Shown: in pieces, positions 45,538 through 56,662 of the stretch
Layout: each line of letters begins with the position of its first letter
How positions within the stretch are numbered: the stretch's first letter is position 1
Assembly: GCA_031308135.1 (NCBI GenBank)
Contig: JAHLJT010000631.1
Location: forward strand, 144,812,734-144,876,733
Reading direction: 5' to 3'
Length of the DNA stretch: 64,000 nucleotides
From: Acheta domesticus
Taxonomy: Eukaryota; Arthropoda; Insecta; Orthoptera; Gryllidae
Notes under the pieces: generated by a model
What the model was told of the DNA's origin: nothing
Database searches by the model: none
Seen by the model: the letters and a program-made list of their open reading frames with translations, nothing else
Position numbers and translations under genes: made by a program

Positions 45538-45765
45538 GTTACCATATATATATATATATATATTTTATTTTATTCCTTATTATATCCATTGAAGCACCTC
45601 GCACCTTCTATTCCAATATTTGTGTAGCAATTTAACGGAAGTACATGTCACAACACTGTTTCTCTCAACACACCACAAGGCAACGCTGAAATTCTACGAA
45701 CCGCGCCTCTCAACTGCCAGGCGCCAGCCGGTTATATCCGTTAGGTAATATAAAACATTTTTTTT
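45536..45765 (+). repeat. Direct repeat P, left copy
   Basis: It begins CCTGTTCGAACAAGTTACC, then a (TA)n and TTTTATTTTATTCC stretch, and ends GGTAATATAAAACATT. It is nearly identical to 46377-46596 except for (TA)n length and a few bases. It sits exactly at the truncation point of R4-like copy B. Confidence 0.85.
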
Positions 45766-45775
45766 GTGAAATTAC

Positions 45776-46376
45776 TGAAATAGCAATCACATCGTGTATG
45801 CAACTGGATATCTAGTATCTAAGATAATCTTGGGACCAGCCAAGAACACCGATGGCCGACAGCCAGACAGAGTAAAAAGCTCCGTACCTCCGTGGATGAA
45901 AAGAATTATGAAACGGATAGCCGACACACGGCGTGAAATATCACTCCTAGCCGAGGCATCTCAGTCAAACCACTCGTATAAAGTTCAACAAAAAATACTG
46001 CATGTTGAACAAAAATACCTAATTGACAATGACACAACAAGGCTAATGGTAGCTGAAAAGCTAAAAGAAAAAATCCAAGCATGGGCTCAACGAATAAGAC
46101 GGTACAAACGTAGAATCGATTTCCGTGTACAGAACCGGTTGTTTGAAACAGATGCGAAGAGATTCTATCGCAGTCTGACTGAAAAACCGAATGGCAATGC
46201 TGCCCCTCCTTCAAAAGATGACGTCGAAACATTTTGGTCAGGAATCTGGGAGGAAACCAGATTCTACAACAAAGACGCATTGTGGCTCCAATCTGAAGTT
46301 GATGCTGCCAATGGACTCGTGAAAACAGTGGAACATGTTCAAGGATTCTCGAAAGAGGACCTGTTCGAACAAGTTA
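45776..46376 (+). pseudogene. Inverted 5' fragment of an R4/Dong-like element
   Basis: The open frame from 45794 encodes the pre-RT region (MYATGYLVSKIILG..., EKLKEKIQAWAQRIRRYKRR, FRVQNRLFETDAKRFYR, FSKEDLF). It matches copy A at 42260-41690 but lies on the opposite strand to copies A and B. It stops at DLF, the same codon at which copy B begins, and then runs into repeat P. It is not functional alone. Confidence 0.88.
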
Positions 46377-46596
46377 CCATATATATATATTTTATTTTAT
46401 TCCTTATTATATCCACTGAAGCACCTCGCACCTCGCAGCTTCTATTCCAATAATTGTGTTGCAATTTAACGGAAGTACATGTCACAACACTGTTTCTCTC
46501 AACGCACCACAAGGCAACGCTAAAATTCTACGAACCGCGCCTCTCAACTGCCAGGCGCCAGCCGGTTATATCCGTTAGGTAATATAAAACATTCTA
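46377..46596 (+). repeat. Direct repeat P, right copy
   Basis: Same sequence and orientation as 45536-45765, starting at GTTCGAACAAGTTACC. It carries an extra CTCGCAG in CACCTCGCACCTCGCAGC. The final motif (GCGCCAGCCGGTTATATCC ... AAAACATT) is echoed in diverged form at about 46750-46798. Confidence 0.85.
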
Positions 46597-46800
46597 AGAC
46601 TTTATTGTCAAGTCATATTTGATTGCATAATTATTATCATTAAAATTCATGCCTGTCTCTTATGTTTTATCTTAAATTTCTTCTTATTTTACAATAATCA
46701 CAAATATATTATTTTGTTACGTTATTTCTGATTGGGTAGCGCCAGTATGCGCGCCTCAAATTGCCAGGCACAGTCCGTTATATAATATAAAACTTTTTTT
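46597..46800 (+). repeat. Direct repeat X, left copy
   Basis: CTAAGACTTTATTGTCAAGTC, TTTTATCTTAAATTTCTTC and TTACAATAATCACAA align with 47631-47790. The two copies flank the recombinase exons. The stretch ends with a P-like motif. Confidence 0.7.
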
Positions 46801-46929
46801 TGTATACCATCATTATAAACGACCCTTTTCGATACCCCGAATCGTGCATAATCCAGTATTTTATCGCACGCTACATGACGTCATCGCCATTATTAAACGC
46901 GACATGACGTCATGACGAACTTCTACTGT

Positions 46930-47331
46930 TCACAGAAAGACAGATCTGTAGCCGATATTAGCTTGTTTCGTATATAACTGAACTTTGTTATAAGCAGAGA
47001 TGTCAATTCCATCTTTAATTTTCAGCATAGTCTTCAATTTTGAATGACTGCACCACAAAGATGATGCCTTACATACTGCAGACTTCAAAATAACATAAAT
47101 TAGAAAATGAGAACTCGACACTAGTATTAATCATAAAAAGTATGACAAACTTACCAACTCAGATATATATGCCAGAACAACGGTCTCGCGTATAATATTT
47201 ACATTATTTATTTCCATCCACTTCCAAAATTTTATATATTTCTTCTCATACAATGCACTCGACTTTTTAGGTATTAAACTTTCTTCTGCCTTCGAGGCTT
47301 TTTCTAAAACTACCATTGGTAACGACGCCAT
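46930..47331 (-). CDS. N-terminal part of a Crypton-like tyrosine recombinase, two exons
   Basis: Exon 1 runs from ATG 47331 to about 47155 (MASLPMVVLEKASKAEES..., SSALYEKKYIKFWKWME, VVLAYISEL) and ends at a GT donor (GTAAGT). Exon 2 starts after an AG near 47083 (SAVCKASSLWCSHSKLKTML, DGIDISAYNKV) and reaches a stop at 46930. Many arthropod proteins with a phage-integrase-like catalytic domain begin with this pattern: an LYEKEY..F..W helix, LLAY..EL, then SSLW..YS.LK. The catalytic R-H-R-Y half is absent, so this is a fragment, an N-terminal-only protein or a gene cut by the X repeat. Assignment is from pattern recall, not a search. Confidence 0.5.
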
Positions 47332-47481
47332 CTTTCATTCGAATGCGCGCGTGAATCGGCTCTCCGCTGTCACAGTTGTGACGTCATAATACCAACGTCC
47401 ATGTTGCCAACTATAAAACTTTACTTACACTTACTTCGTTTCATTTATAACTTTATAATGATGTTATACAAAAAAATAGCA

Positions 47482-47622
47482 TATGCAATTCGTTTATAAT
47501 GTTCCTTTTTTGCACTCATAAGAAAATAGTCTATTACTAAACTCACTCCTTCGTCGTTCGTTTAGTAATAGACTATTTTCTTATTCGTGCAAAAAAGGTC
47601 AACATTATAAACTAATTGCATA
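47482..47622. repeat. Long hairpin (inverted repeat, arms about 61 bp)
   Basis: Arms run from TATGCAATTCGTTTATAATG inward to TCTATTACTAAAC and back. The loop of about 17 bp is TCACTCCTTCGTCGTTC. Arm mismatches are few (AATTC/AATTA, GTTCC/GTTGACC, ACTCA/ACGAA). It resembles a small MITE upstream of the recombinase exon. No target duplication was identified. Confidence 0.85.
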
Positions 47623-47630
47623 AACTACTA

Positions 47631-47790
47631 TTAAGACTCCACCGTCAGTCATATTTGATGGCACAATTATTACGCTCAAAATTTATGCCCGTTTTATATA
47701 TTTTATCTTAAATTTCCTTACTTTACAATAATTACAAGTAAATCATTTTGTTATCTTAATTCTCATTGGACAGCGCCATTTATGCGCGCC
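47631..47790 (+). repeat. Direct repeat X, right copy
   Basis: This is the diverged counterpart of 46597-46760. It ends in GGACAGCGCCATTTATGCGCGCC, compare GGGTAGCGCCAGTATGCGCGCC. Confidence 0.7.
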
Positions 47791-47870
47791 AAACATCGCT
47801 CTACTTTGCGAGCGAATTCAGTATTCAGTCAGTCGGCATGTAGTCGCCATGTGAAGCGCTTCTTGTGACG

Positions 47871-49002
47871 GACTCCACGCTACTCAAATGTGTGCCTTTT
47901 ACACTGTGAGACAATCATGTCTGTTTCGCTCTCGCTTTGTGAGTGAGTTATTTCAAGTTACGTATGTTGTACATCTCGACGTGTTAATATGTGAGGTGTT
48001 TTACGTGATAAACTCCACGCTAGTCAAATGCGTGCCTTTTACACTGTGAGACAATTATGTCTGTTTCACTCTTTGCCTTGTGAGTGAGTTATTTCAAGTT
48101 ACCTATGTTGTACACCTCGTCGTGTTAATATGTGAGGTGTTTTACGTGATAAACTCCACGCTAGTCAAATGCGTGCCTTTCACACTGTGAGACAATCAAG
48201 TCTGTTTCGCTCTTTGCTTTGTGAGTGCGCTATTTCAAGTTACCTATGTTGTACACCTCGTCGTGTTAATGTGAGGTGTTTTACGTGATAAACTCCACGC
48301 TAGTCAAATGCGTGCCTTTTACACTGTGAGACAATTATGTCTGTTTCACTCTTTGCCTTGTGAGTGAGTTATTTCAAGTTACCTATGTTGTACACCTCGT
48401 CGTGTTAATATGTGAGGTGTTTTACGTGATAAACTCCACGCTAGTCAAATGCGTGCCTTTTACACTGTGAGACAATTATGTCTGTTTCACTCTTTGCCTT
48501 GTGAGTGAGTTATTTCAAGTTACCTATGTTGTACACCTCATCGTGTTAATGTGAGGTGTTTTACGTGATAAACTCCACGCTAGTCAAATGCGTGCCTTTT
48601 ACACTGTGAGACAATTATGTCTGTTTCACTCTTTGCCTTGTGAGTGAGTTATTTCAAGTTACCTATGTTGTACACCTCGTCGTGTTAATATGTGAGGTGT
48701 TTTACGTGATAAACTCCACGCTAGTCAAATGCGTGCCTTTCACACTGTGAGACAATCAAGTCTGTTTCGCTCTTTGCTTTGTGAGTGCGCTATTTCAAGT
48801 TACCTATGTTGTACACCTCATCGTGTTAATGTGAGGTGTTTTACGTGATAAACTCCACGCTAGTCAAATGCGTGCCTTTTACACTGTGAGACAATTATGT
48901 CTGTTTCACTCTTTGCCTTGTGAGTGAGTTATTTCAAGTTACCTATGTTGTACACCTCATCGTGTTAATGTGAGGTGTTTTACGTGATAAACTCCACGCC
49001 AG
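47871..49002 (+). repeat. 140-bp satellite array with 139/141-bp unit alternation
   Basis: Eight units start at ACTCCACGCTAGTCAAATGC-type sites: 47871, 48011, 48152, 48291, 48432, 48571, 48712 and 48851, with a partial ninth at 48990. Spacings are 140, 141, 139, 141, 139, 141, 139 and 139. The two-base difference comes from TTAATATGTGAGG against TTAATGTGAGG. Units at 48152 and 48712 share the same variants (TTTCACACTG, CAATCAAGTC, TTTGCTTTG, GTGCGC), a 560-bp higher-order period. The first unit is the most diverged. Confidence 0.95.
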
Positions 49003-49386
49003 TTTTTTTCTGTGTTGGTTTCTCGGCTTAAATTGGAAACGGTATGGTTGCTCACAAGTTTCATACGTTTGGCGACCACTACTCAATGGATATGAGAGTT
49101 TACATACTTCTCGTTAGGAAAAGGATTTTGAGGTGCAAATTCAGGTCGTAAAAGGGAGAAAAAGAGTTCTGAAAATATATAGAAAAGGGTGCAAAAAAAC
49201 AAAGGTGCTGCTGAAACAACTGTAAAGTTTACACCAGTTACGTGAACTCAGTTTCTAGAATATGCGTATCATTTTGCACTAAATTTGTCTTCTTTTGTAG
49301 AATCCGTTAGAGGTGATTCTTAGTACTTTATCCGATGCTGTAGTAGTTAGAAAATTCTTAAGTTGCCAATATTCATTGAACTTATT
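49003..49386. other. Unassigned sequence after the satellite
   Basis: No feature is recognised. Confidence 0.4.
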
Positions 49387-50746
49387 ACTTTCTCGCATAC
49401 GTAAGTAGCTTTCTTCAGAATATACTTTGCATGAAACACCCCTCACATTTGCAAAATTTTCTCAAAAACGGCTCCAATTTTGTTCCTTTCATTTATTGTA
49501 AAAATAGAGCAAAATACACTTATAAAGGTGGCATAGGTCTGATTTTCATGGATAACTCTGAGTTTTCGAATATTGCGAAAGTTTGAATTTTATTCGGCTT
49601 CTTCCTCCAATTACAAAATTGCAGATAGAGATTGCTCATTTTACATAAAATTTGTTCTTGGTAGTGAGTTCTTTCTTTAAGGTTACTTACATTTTGTTTT
49701 GAAAATTGTAATAGTTTTTGCGCATTATTGGGTGCAATATGTGCAATTTTAAAAAATTACAAATTTTTTTCAAAAATGGCTCCAATTTTTTAAAACTTCC
49801 GGTAGGGATAGTGATAAATGTACTCTATTAGATGACATAAACACCATATTGCTCTATTATTTTGTTTTTTCAAAAATTGCAAAAAAGGTATTTTTACTTG
49901 CCTTTCACGTGGTTAATATTTACATTAGCGGCAATTTTTTGACACTTTTGTATTAATGAGTACATGCGCTTTAAATAATTTTAAGTAAAGTTTCTCAAGA
50001 ACTCAACCGTTTTCTGTGAAAACTGGCTCAAAATTCCGCATTTTCAGAAACGCTCAAACGCCATTTTCTCAAATTTTGCTTCACACTTTTGGAACGGACA
50101 GTGCTAATTGCTCTCTTTAATATGACGTAAAGTTAATTTTGGAGATTTTTTTTGTTTTTTTCAAAATTTACACAAATGTAATTTTTTGAAAGGTTTCTCA
50201 CAGCTTTAATATGCACATTACCAGCAATTTGTAAACATTATTGTATTTGTGAGTATAAATGCTTTAAGTGACTTTAAATGCAGTTTTTTGAAAACTCAAA
50301 GATTTTCTGTGAAAAAGAGCTGCAAATTTCGTATTTGTAGTAGGGCTTAAACGCCATTTTCTTAAAAACAGTTACAAATTTTTAAACGAAAATTACCATT
50401 TAGGATGACGTTTTTGTGTTCTTTAATATTCCAAAATTAAAAGTTCCGTTCTACCATTAGGAAACCGAAAAAATTAAGAAAATGTCAAAAAATGTACTTC
50501 GGGCGTCGATAGATGACAGCTGGGAACTCAATGAAATATATTTGTCAATAATACTTCTTTAAATAAGATCAAGCTTAATTTTTTGAAAATACTAGTAGTT
50601 TTTCTATAATTTCGTGACAATAATAGCCCACTGCAAATTTACTGTGCTTCAGATAGCCGAATCCGTAAATTAGAATTTTGTATATTATTTCTTTGTTCAT
50701 TTTTACATTCCACCTTTTGTTATACATTTACACATTAATATTAAAA
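49387..50746 (+). mobile_element. Helentron-family repeat, left part
   Basis: It begins with a worn 5' end (ACTTTCTCGCATACGTAAG) at 49387 and follows the order of blocks of the 9919-12306 copy. These include CTCAAAAACGGCTCC, GCAATATGTGCAATTTTAAA, CGTTTTCTGTGAAAACTGGC, ACCAGCAATTTGTAAACATT and ATAGATGACAGCTGG. It breaks at 50746, where an I-clade retrotransposon entered. It resumes at 57348. It is non-coding. Confidence 0.7.
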
Positions 50747-51039
50747 TGATTGATTGATTGATTAATTAAGGTTTAGAGGGCGCTTCAACTGCCAAGGTCA
50801 TTGGCGCCCATGTCGAAGTATTTTAAAAAAGGGAATAGGTTCAGTATGTGTTACAGATGGAGCCTCCCCCGTAATTAAAATCATATACATAAAGAGAGAC
50901 TTGAATTCTACATCGAGTATTCAAGTAGTATGACAGAAAGAATATATAACAAACACGTAAAATTCATAGTAGAACTAAAAGTTGGCTGTAAAGGGGCCAA
51001 AAATAAAACAACAAAAAAGTAAAACATTCTTCTTCTCTC

Positions 51040-51471
51040 TCAAATAAGATTATATATTCCGCTTTCCCTCAAGAAGCAAAAAAGTTTTGAGAGCGCGGAA
51101 TCGTCATCCCCGAGCACCTCCCTTAGCGAGTTGCCCAGGCCATGTCTTTGTCGGTTGCCAAAATATTTCCTGCAGTTCAGGAGGACGTGTTCCACAGACA
51201 GAACCGTCCCGCATGAGTCACATACGGGAGGAGTTTCTCCTCGAAGGAGGAAACCGTGGGGAAAATGGCAGTGTCCAATTCGAAGACGGGTTAAAATGAC
51301 TTCCTCACGCCTAGAAGAGCGAGATGAGGAACGCCAGGGAATTACAGAATTCTTTATCCCACTTAGTTTAAAATTGGTATTGTGCCACTCTGTTTGCCAC
51401 GTTCTAAACAAAGATCGTTTCAAGTAAGCCTTAACATCGGACAATGGCACAGCAGGAACGTCGATACGAGT
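51040..51471 (-). pseudogene. I-element ORF2 C-terminal domain, detached by MITE
   Basis: The frame 51450-51040 encodes the region after RNase H: LTRLRIGHCHFPHGFLLRGE and the zinc-finger-like CDSCGTVLSVEHVLLNC, known from I-clade ORF2 proteins. Removing the MITE and one target copy rejoins it in frame with the RNase H part at 52237. It ends at the natural stop, near 51040. Confidence 0.88.
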
Positions 51472-51479
51472 ATTACGAG

Positions 51480-52228
51480 CAGTGGCGTAGCGTCAGGGGA
51501 CGCTAAGATGCTGAGCATCCCCCCGGAAAATATTAATCAAAGAACCCTAAATATTGTATCGATAAACTTACAAGTGGTCAATTTATCGAAGCACATTTTG
51601 TATTAATTTTATGTGATTTCCAAAGGTTGAATTCGGCGCGTTATTACAAGCTGGCCTTCGATTGCTTGGATGCTAAAATGCTTCTAGCGTCTGCCACAAG
51701 ATTGCGACGGGCAATGACGCATGCGCAGACGGCGAAGTTCCCCCCTCCCCTCCTCACTCCACCACAAAGAGATTCGCGAGTTTCGTACGCTAGCGTACGA
51801 CTGAACAAAGTGGCGTATGAGAGTTGCTCGTTTGTGCACGAGAACACAGCACACTTGACGTCAGTGAAATATTTCCTTTCTCACTTGGGGTTCACTGCTT
51901 GGTCGTGGGCATAAACAGAAAAAAATAGTGCTTGCCTACTAATTCTTAATTAATATCTAAGAAGATGAATTCTTCCTTAATTATATTAAATATTATTCTG
52001 ATCTGAAATGTATAAATTCACGAGTGATCTCATTGCCAGTGATCGCATTAGAATTAAAGCTGAGCCATTGCATAATTTACTTTCAAGAAGTCTCCTGACA
52101 TAAATCTGTTTAAGTATTGTAACATTTGTTTTGATAATATAGATTCTAGAGAACATTAAAGACCATGATGTGTTCATTTGGCGTTATTGTTGAGCATCCC
52201 CAAACACGCGAGTCACGCTACGCCACTG
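51480..52228. mobile_element. 749-bp hAT MITE inside I-element ORF2
   Basis: The ends are CAGTGGCGTAGCGTCA and the reverse complement of CAGTGGCGTAGCGTGA. Both are flanked by ATTACGAG (51472-51479, 52229-52236), a perfect 8-bp duplication. CAGTGGCGTAGC termini are common in hAT families. No transposase is encoded; the open frames inside are short and unrelated to hAT. Confidence 0.93.
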
Positions 52229-52236
52229 ATTACGAG

Positions 52237-55200
52237 TAGCTGATTTCGCCGCCAGGTCGGCCAGCTCATTCCCTGTGATTCCCACGTGGCCTGGAACCCA
52301 ACTAAGAACCAGGTCATAGTTGCTGGACATGAGACTATGAATCAGGTTTTGAACTGGTTTTGTCAGGTAGTCTAACGAAGGCCGGGAGACAGCCTGAAGA
52401 GAACTGAGAGAATCAGAACAGAGAACTACTCGCTGCAACGTCGTTGACTCGATGTACTTTAGGGCTTTGAGTATTGCATACATTTCAGCAGTGAATGTAC
52501 TGCACTGTGAATGAAGACGATATGGTTTGGTGGCCCAGATGCAATGAAAACTACACGCCACTGCGTCATTGTGCGATGACCCGTCCGTGTACAAGAATAG
52601 ATGATCCGGATAGGCTTCCCTCATACCCTGAAACTGCTTCTGGTAATCCAGAGGACTAGTATTTTGTTTGGAAAGATTAGAGAGTCTGAGGTCAAAATTG
52701 GGGAGAAGGAGTTTCCAAGGGGGAATCAGGTCATTTGGGGGTTTCACAGGAGTGGGAAAATCGACATTAAGTCCCCACAAAAGATTTCGCAATCGAATGC
52801 CTGGGGGCTGGGGTAGCGATGTTCGAAGAATATAAGAAGATTCATATTTTGGGCGAGTGATTATTCGGCGACAAGGATGATTAAAGAGTCCTGACACTTT
52901 AGCACCATAAGACGCTAATAGAATATCTCGCCTTATTTTTAAGGATGGCTCCCCAGCGTCAGCTAGAATGCACTCGATTCGGCTGGTGCGATACGCACCT
53001 GTTGAGAGGCGAATACCAGCGTGGTGTATGCTGTTGATGGGTCGAAGGGTGGAAGGAGCTGCAGAACCATACACTTCACTACCGTAATCCAATGCTGAGC
53101 GAATGAGTGCTCTGTATAACCGCAGTAGGGTAATGCGGTCGGCTCCCCATGAAGTGACACTAAGCATTCGAAGAAGATTGAGGGGGGAGACGCATCTGGT
53201 TTGCAATGTGCGGATATGAGGGCGCCACGTGAGGGACTTGTCAAACGTCAGCCCCAGAAACCTGGCAGAGTCAGTGAATGGAAGCTGATTTCCTCCCAAG
53301 TACAGGATTGGATCGCTATGCAAGTGGTATATTCTGCAGAAGTGCACTCCAGTGCATTTAGTAGGTGAGAACTTGAAACCTGTCGACATGCTCCATTCAT
53401 GCAGCTTGTTGAGCACCAGTTGGAGTTGCCTCTGGATCACACTTATGCTGCAGGATGAACAAAAAATGGCAAAATCATCTACAAACAGCGATGCCTTCAC
53501 AGGTTCCCTCACGACCGACGCTATACTATTTATGGCTATGGCAAACAGAGTGACACTTAGCACCGAGCCTTGGGGGATGCCGTTTTCAAGGGGTTGGCTG
53601 TTAGACAGTTTGTCACCAATGCGAACTCTGAAAGATCTGTCCGATAAGAAATTTTGGAGGAATAAGGGGAGCTTCCCCCTGAATCCCCACGAGTGCAAGG
53701 TTCGCAGAATGCCATACCTCCAAGTGGTGTCATACGCCTTTTCTATATCGAATAGTACGGCGACAAGGTGTTGTCTCAGAACGAACGAGGTTGAAATTTC
53801 CGTTGCCAAAGCGACGAGATGGTCAAGGGTTGACCGGTGTTTCCTGAAACCGCACTGAATTGGTGCGAGTAGGTTTCTGCACTCCAAGGTCCAGACCAAG
53901 CGCTGGTTTACCATCCGTTCCAGCACTTTGCAAACGCAGCTGGTGAGAGCGAGAGGTCGGTAGCTCGATGACAGCGACCGATCCATTCCCTCCTTCAGAG
54001 CTGGGATAACTATGGCTTCTCGCCATACAGCAGGGATGGTGTGCTCTTCTCAGATGCGATTATAAAGGCGGAGGAGAAATTGCATCGCCACATCAGGAAG
54101 ATGTTGTAACATTAGGTTGTGTATTTCATCAGGACCTGGGGCAGTTCTTCTGGCCAATGCAAGAGCAGAGCGCAATTCCGATATGGAGAAAGGTGTGTTG
54201 TAATCTTCAGACGCTCTGCAGAGGAAATCCAACGGACGGCTCTCCATCCTTTCTTTGATCAAAAGAAAGTCAGGAGCGTAGTTCGCCGAACTTGACATGG
54301 CTTCATAGTGCGCGGCGACTTCCTCTACAATCATATCTGGAGATGTGATCATTTCTCCATTTTGCAGGAGACCTGGCACCGTATTTGGTAAAGAGTGTCC
54401 TTTTACCTGTCGAATTTTTCTCCATACCAGGCGTGGTGGCGTGTGACAATTGAGAGACGAAACGTATTCTCTCCACGATGCATTTTTGCTCTCTAAGATA
54501 GTTCTTCTAGCCTTCGCCCTGCATGTTTTATACTCGATTAACTTATCCACTGTTGGATAGTCTGAGACGTGCCAGTGCCTTTTTTCGAGCACTGACCGCT
54601 GTCGAGCAGTTCTCATTCCACCACGGAACGAAAGGGTGTCGCGGTTTACCACTTGCCTTCGGAATTGCGATGGAAGCAGCAGCGAGTACAGCGCTTTTAA
54701 AATGTTCTGTCATTTCATCCACATTTCCGAAGGGACCGTCTGACAGGTTAACATTATTTTGGAATGTCGACCAGTCAGCTCGTCGCACGATCCATTGAGG
54801 GGGCCGTGCACAACTACGGCGAAGATGATCAATGTGGACAATCGTGGGGTAATGTTCGCTTCAATAAAGATCTTCTAATATGGTCCACCGCATAGCAGTA
54901 GCAAGTGAAGAGCTGCAAAGGGCTACATCAATAGCCGTGCTAGAATTCGCAGCTACGGCAAAATGGGTTGGTTCCCCAGTGTTGAGAATAGCCAAATTCA
55001 TGGTGTCGATGACAGATTCCAAAATAGCACCTCTTTGACACGTACGAGAGGAACCCCAAAGAGGGCTGTGGGCGTTTACATCACCCACAACCACGAAAGG
55101 TGTGGGCAATTGGTTTATTAGACTTAGAAGGTCATCAACCGACACCGTTTGTCTTGGGGGAATATAGATATTACATACGGTGAGTGAGAGGGACGGCAGA

Positions 55201-55412
55201 TACACCTGCACACAAACTGTTTGAAGGTCGGTGAGAACAGGGATTTCTGCAGAATGCAGCGAATCCTGGACCAAAGTAGTAACTCCGCCGTGAGCGCGGA
55301 GGCCGTCATCGACATCAACCCTATAAGGAGTGAAACCGCGAAAGTTTATGGACCGTGGTGGAGAAAGATGCGTTTCCAGTAAGAAGAAAATTGATGGTGT
55401 ATAACGGGACAA
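52237..55412 (-). pseudogene. I-element ORF2: endonuclease, reverse transcriptase and RNase H, interrupted
   Basis: The endonuclease part (55412-54861, open further upstream) has VVGDVNAHSPLWGS and STAIDVALCSS. The RT frame (53986 onward, 600 residues) has YRPLALTSCVCKVLE, FDIEKAYDTTW (79-89), GIPQGSVLS and the catalytic FVDD (168-171). RNase H follows with D468 (LYTDGSS), E501, D525 and D577. Lesions: an in-frame TGA at about 54860 where the family has a glycine (the following frame continues SEHYP), a frameshift near 54550, and an in-frame TGA near 54048 between RI and EEHTIPAVW. The MITE then separates the C-terminus. It is therefore inactive, although RT and RNase H active sites are intact. 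Confidence 0.92.
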
Positions 55413-55486
55413 TAAGAGTTTTAATTCGTCCCGTCGGAGAGAAAATCCGTTCAGATTCCAGGATAGGAGAGCCGTTGTTTAAGAAG

Positions 55487-56662
55487 TTAAGAGGATTTCT
55501 TCTTTTCCTTTTTTCGCCTCTGCCGCCCGAAGGAGCGAGTGTCCACCCCGGCTGAAGTTTCCTCCGAGGCAGACTCATCCTGACCACTGCTCGACAGGCT
55601 GAGAGATTGCTCAGAGCGAGTTTCAGGAGTCGGGGTAGGTAGTCGGAGTTTGGAGGATCTATCATTTTTCTTGTCCAGGCCAGTAGGCCGTGTGAGATCA
55701 GCCTTCTTGCGCGGCTGAGAAGTGGATTCTTGTTCTGTCTTTGTCTGTGTTGTCTTCTTGGGTGGTGTTTTGTATTTTGTGGGGATTATTATTTTCCCAC
55801 CTTGCAGAGGCGATGTCTCCTCAGGGAAGTCCACTGGGGATACCTGGCAACAAAAGTTCGCTACTGGGGGAGTAGCAGGGGAAGACTGAATGCTCGTCGC
55901 TTTGACCGTGTTCGCCAGAGTGCTAGAAAAAGAACACCTGAGATCCACAGGGTTCTTCACCAGGTATCGGCGTTTCGCTTCCGGAAAAGATACCTTCTCC
56001 GTCACCCTAATCCTTTGAATCTCCCTCTCTCTCAGATATGTGGGGCACTTGTTAGAGTTGGCCGCATGGTCTCCTTCACAATTTACACAGCGGGCTGGTG
56101 ATGAACAAGGGTTGGGATCGTGCGCGGAATTACCGCACTTTGCGCAAGCAGGGCTTACGGCCATGCACCTTTGTTGTGTATGACCGAACCTTTGACACTT
56201 GAAGCAGCGCAGGGGGTTCGGCACATACTGCCGCACGCGAAGGTTATAATATCCACAGCTATTTTTTTCTGGGAGAGAAGGGAGATTAAAGGTCAGGATC
56301 AAGGTGGGAGTGGGGATCTCTTTCCCATTCTCCTTCCTCCTGATCCTATATACCTCCGTAACGCCATGGCTCTTAAAAAAGGAGAGAAGTTCGTCCTGAC
56401 TTTCAAGCGCAAAGTCTTCGTGATTGACCACTCCCGTACATAAGTTAAGGGTAGGGTGAGTGGTCACTTCCACTTGGAGGTCGGCAATCTGCTTGGGTTT
56501 TTGGATCTTGTCAATCTGCTCGTCGGTGCGCGCTTCGAAAAGAATGGTACCATTCCTCTGTCGCACGACCGCTTGCAGCTTTCCAAAAGAGTCTTCAATG
56601 GCTCGCGCGAGGCGGACCGCACTAACACTTTTGAAGGATTTTTCAACTTCGACACACGACAT
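55487..56662 (-). CDS. I-element ORF1 (Gag-like nucleic-acid-binding protein), intact
   Basis: An uninterrupted 391-codon frame starting at ATG 56662. A folded N-terminal region precedes three zinc knuckles: C153-C156-H161-C166, C173-C176-H181-C186 and C192-C195-H199-C206. The first two are CX2CX4HX4C and the third is CX2CX3HX6C. A basic Lys/Arg/Ser-rich tail ends in RRKKEKKKSS. In I and Jockey elements this protein packages the element RNA and helps target it to the nucleus. The stop at 55487 lies just upstream of ORF2. It is intact while ORF2 is broken. Confidence 0.9.
   Translation of the reverse strand: MSCVEVEKSFKSVSAVRLARAIEDSFGKLQAVVRQRNGTILFEARTDEQIDKIQKPKQIADLQVEVTTHPTLNLCTGVVNHEDFALESQDELLSFFKSHGVTEVYRIRRKENGKEIPTPTLILTFNLPSLPEKNSCGYYNLRVRQYVPNPLRCFKCQRFGHTQQRCMAVSPACAKCGNSAHDPNPCSSPARCVNCEGDHAANSNKCPTYLREREIQRIRVTEKVSFPEAKRRYLVKNPVDLRCSFSSTLANTVKATSIQSSPATPPVANFCCQVSPVDFPEETSPLQGGKIIIPTKYKTPPKKTTQTKTEQESTSQPRKKADLTRPTGLDKKNDRSSKLRLPTPTPETRSEQSLSLSSSGQDESASEETSAGVDTRSFGRQRRKKEKKKSS

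Noticed and set aside
47871..49002. Satellite considered as a CRISPR array
   Set aside because: Units are continuous 139-141 bp repeats with no unique spacers, in animal DNA.
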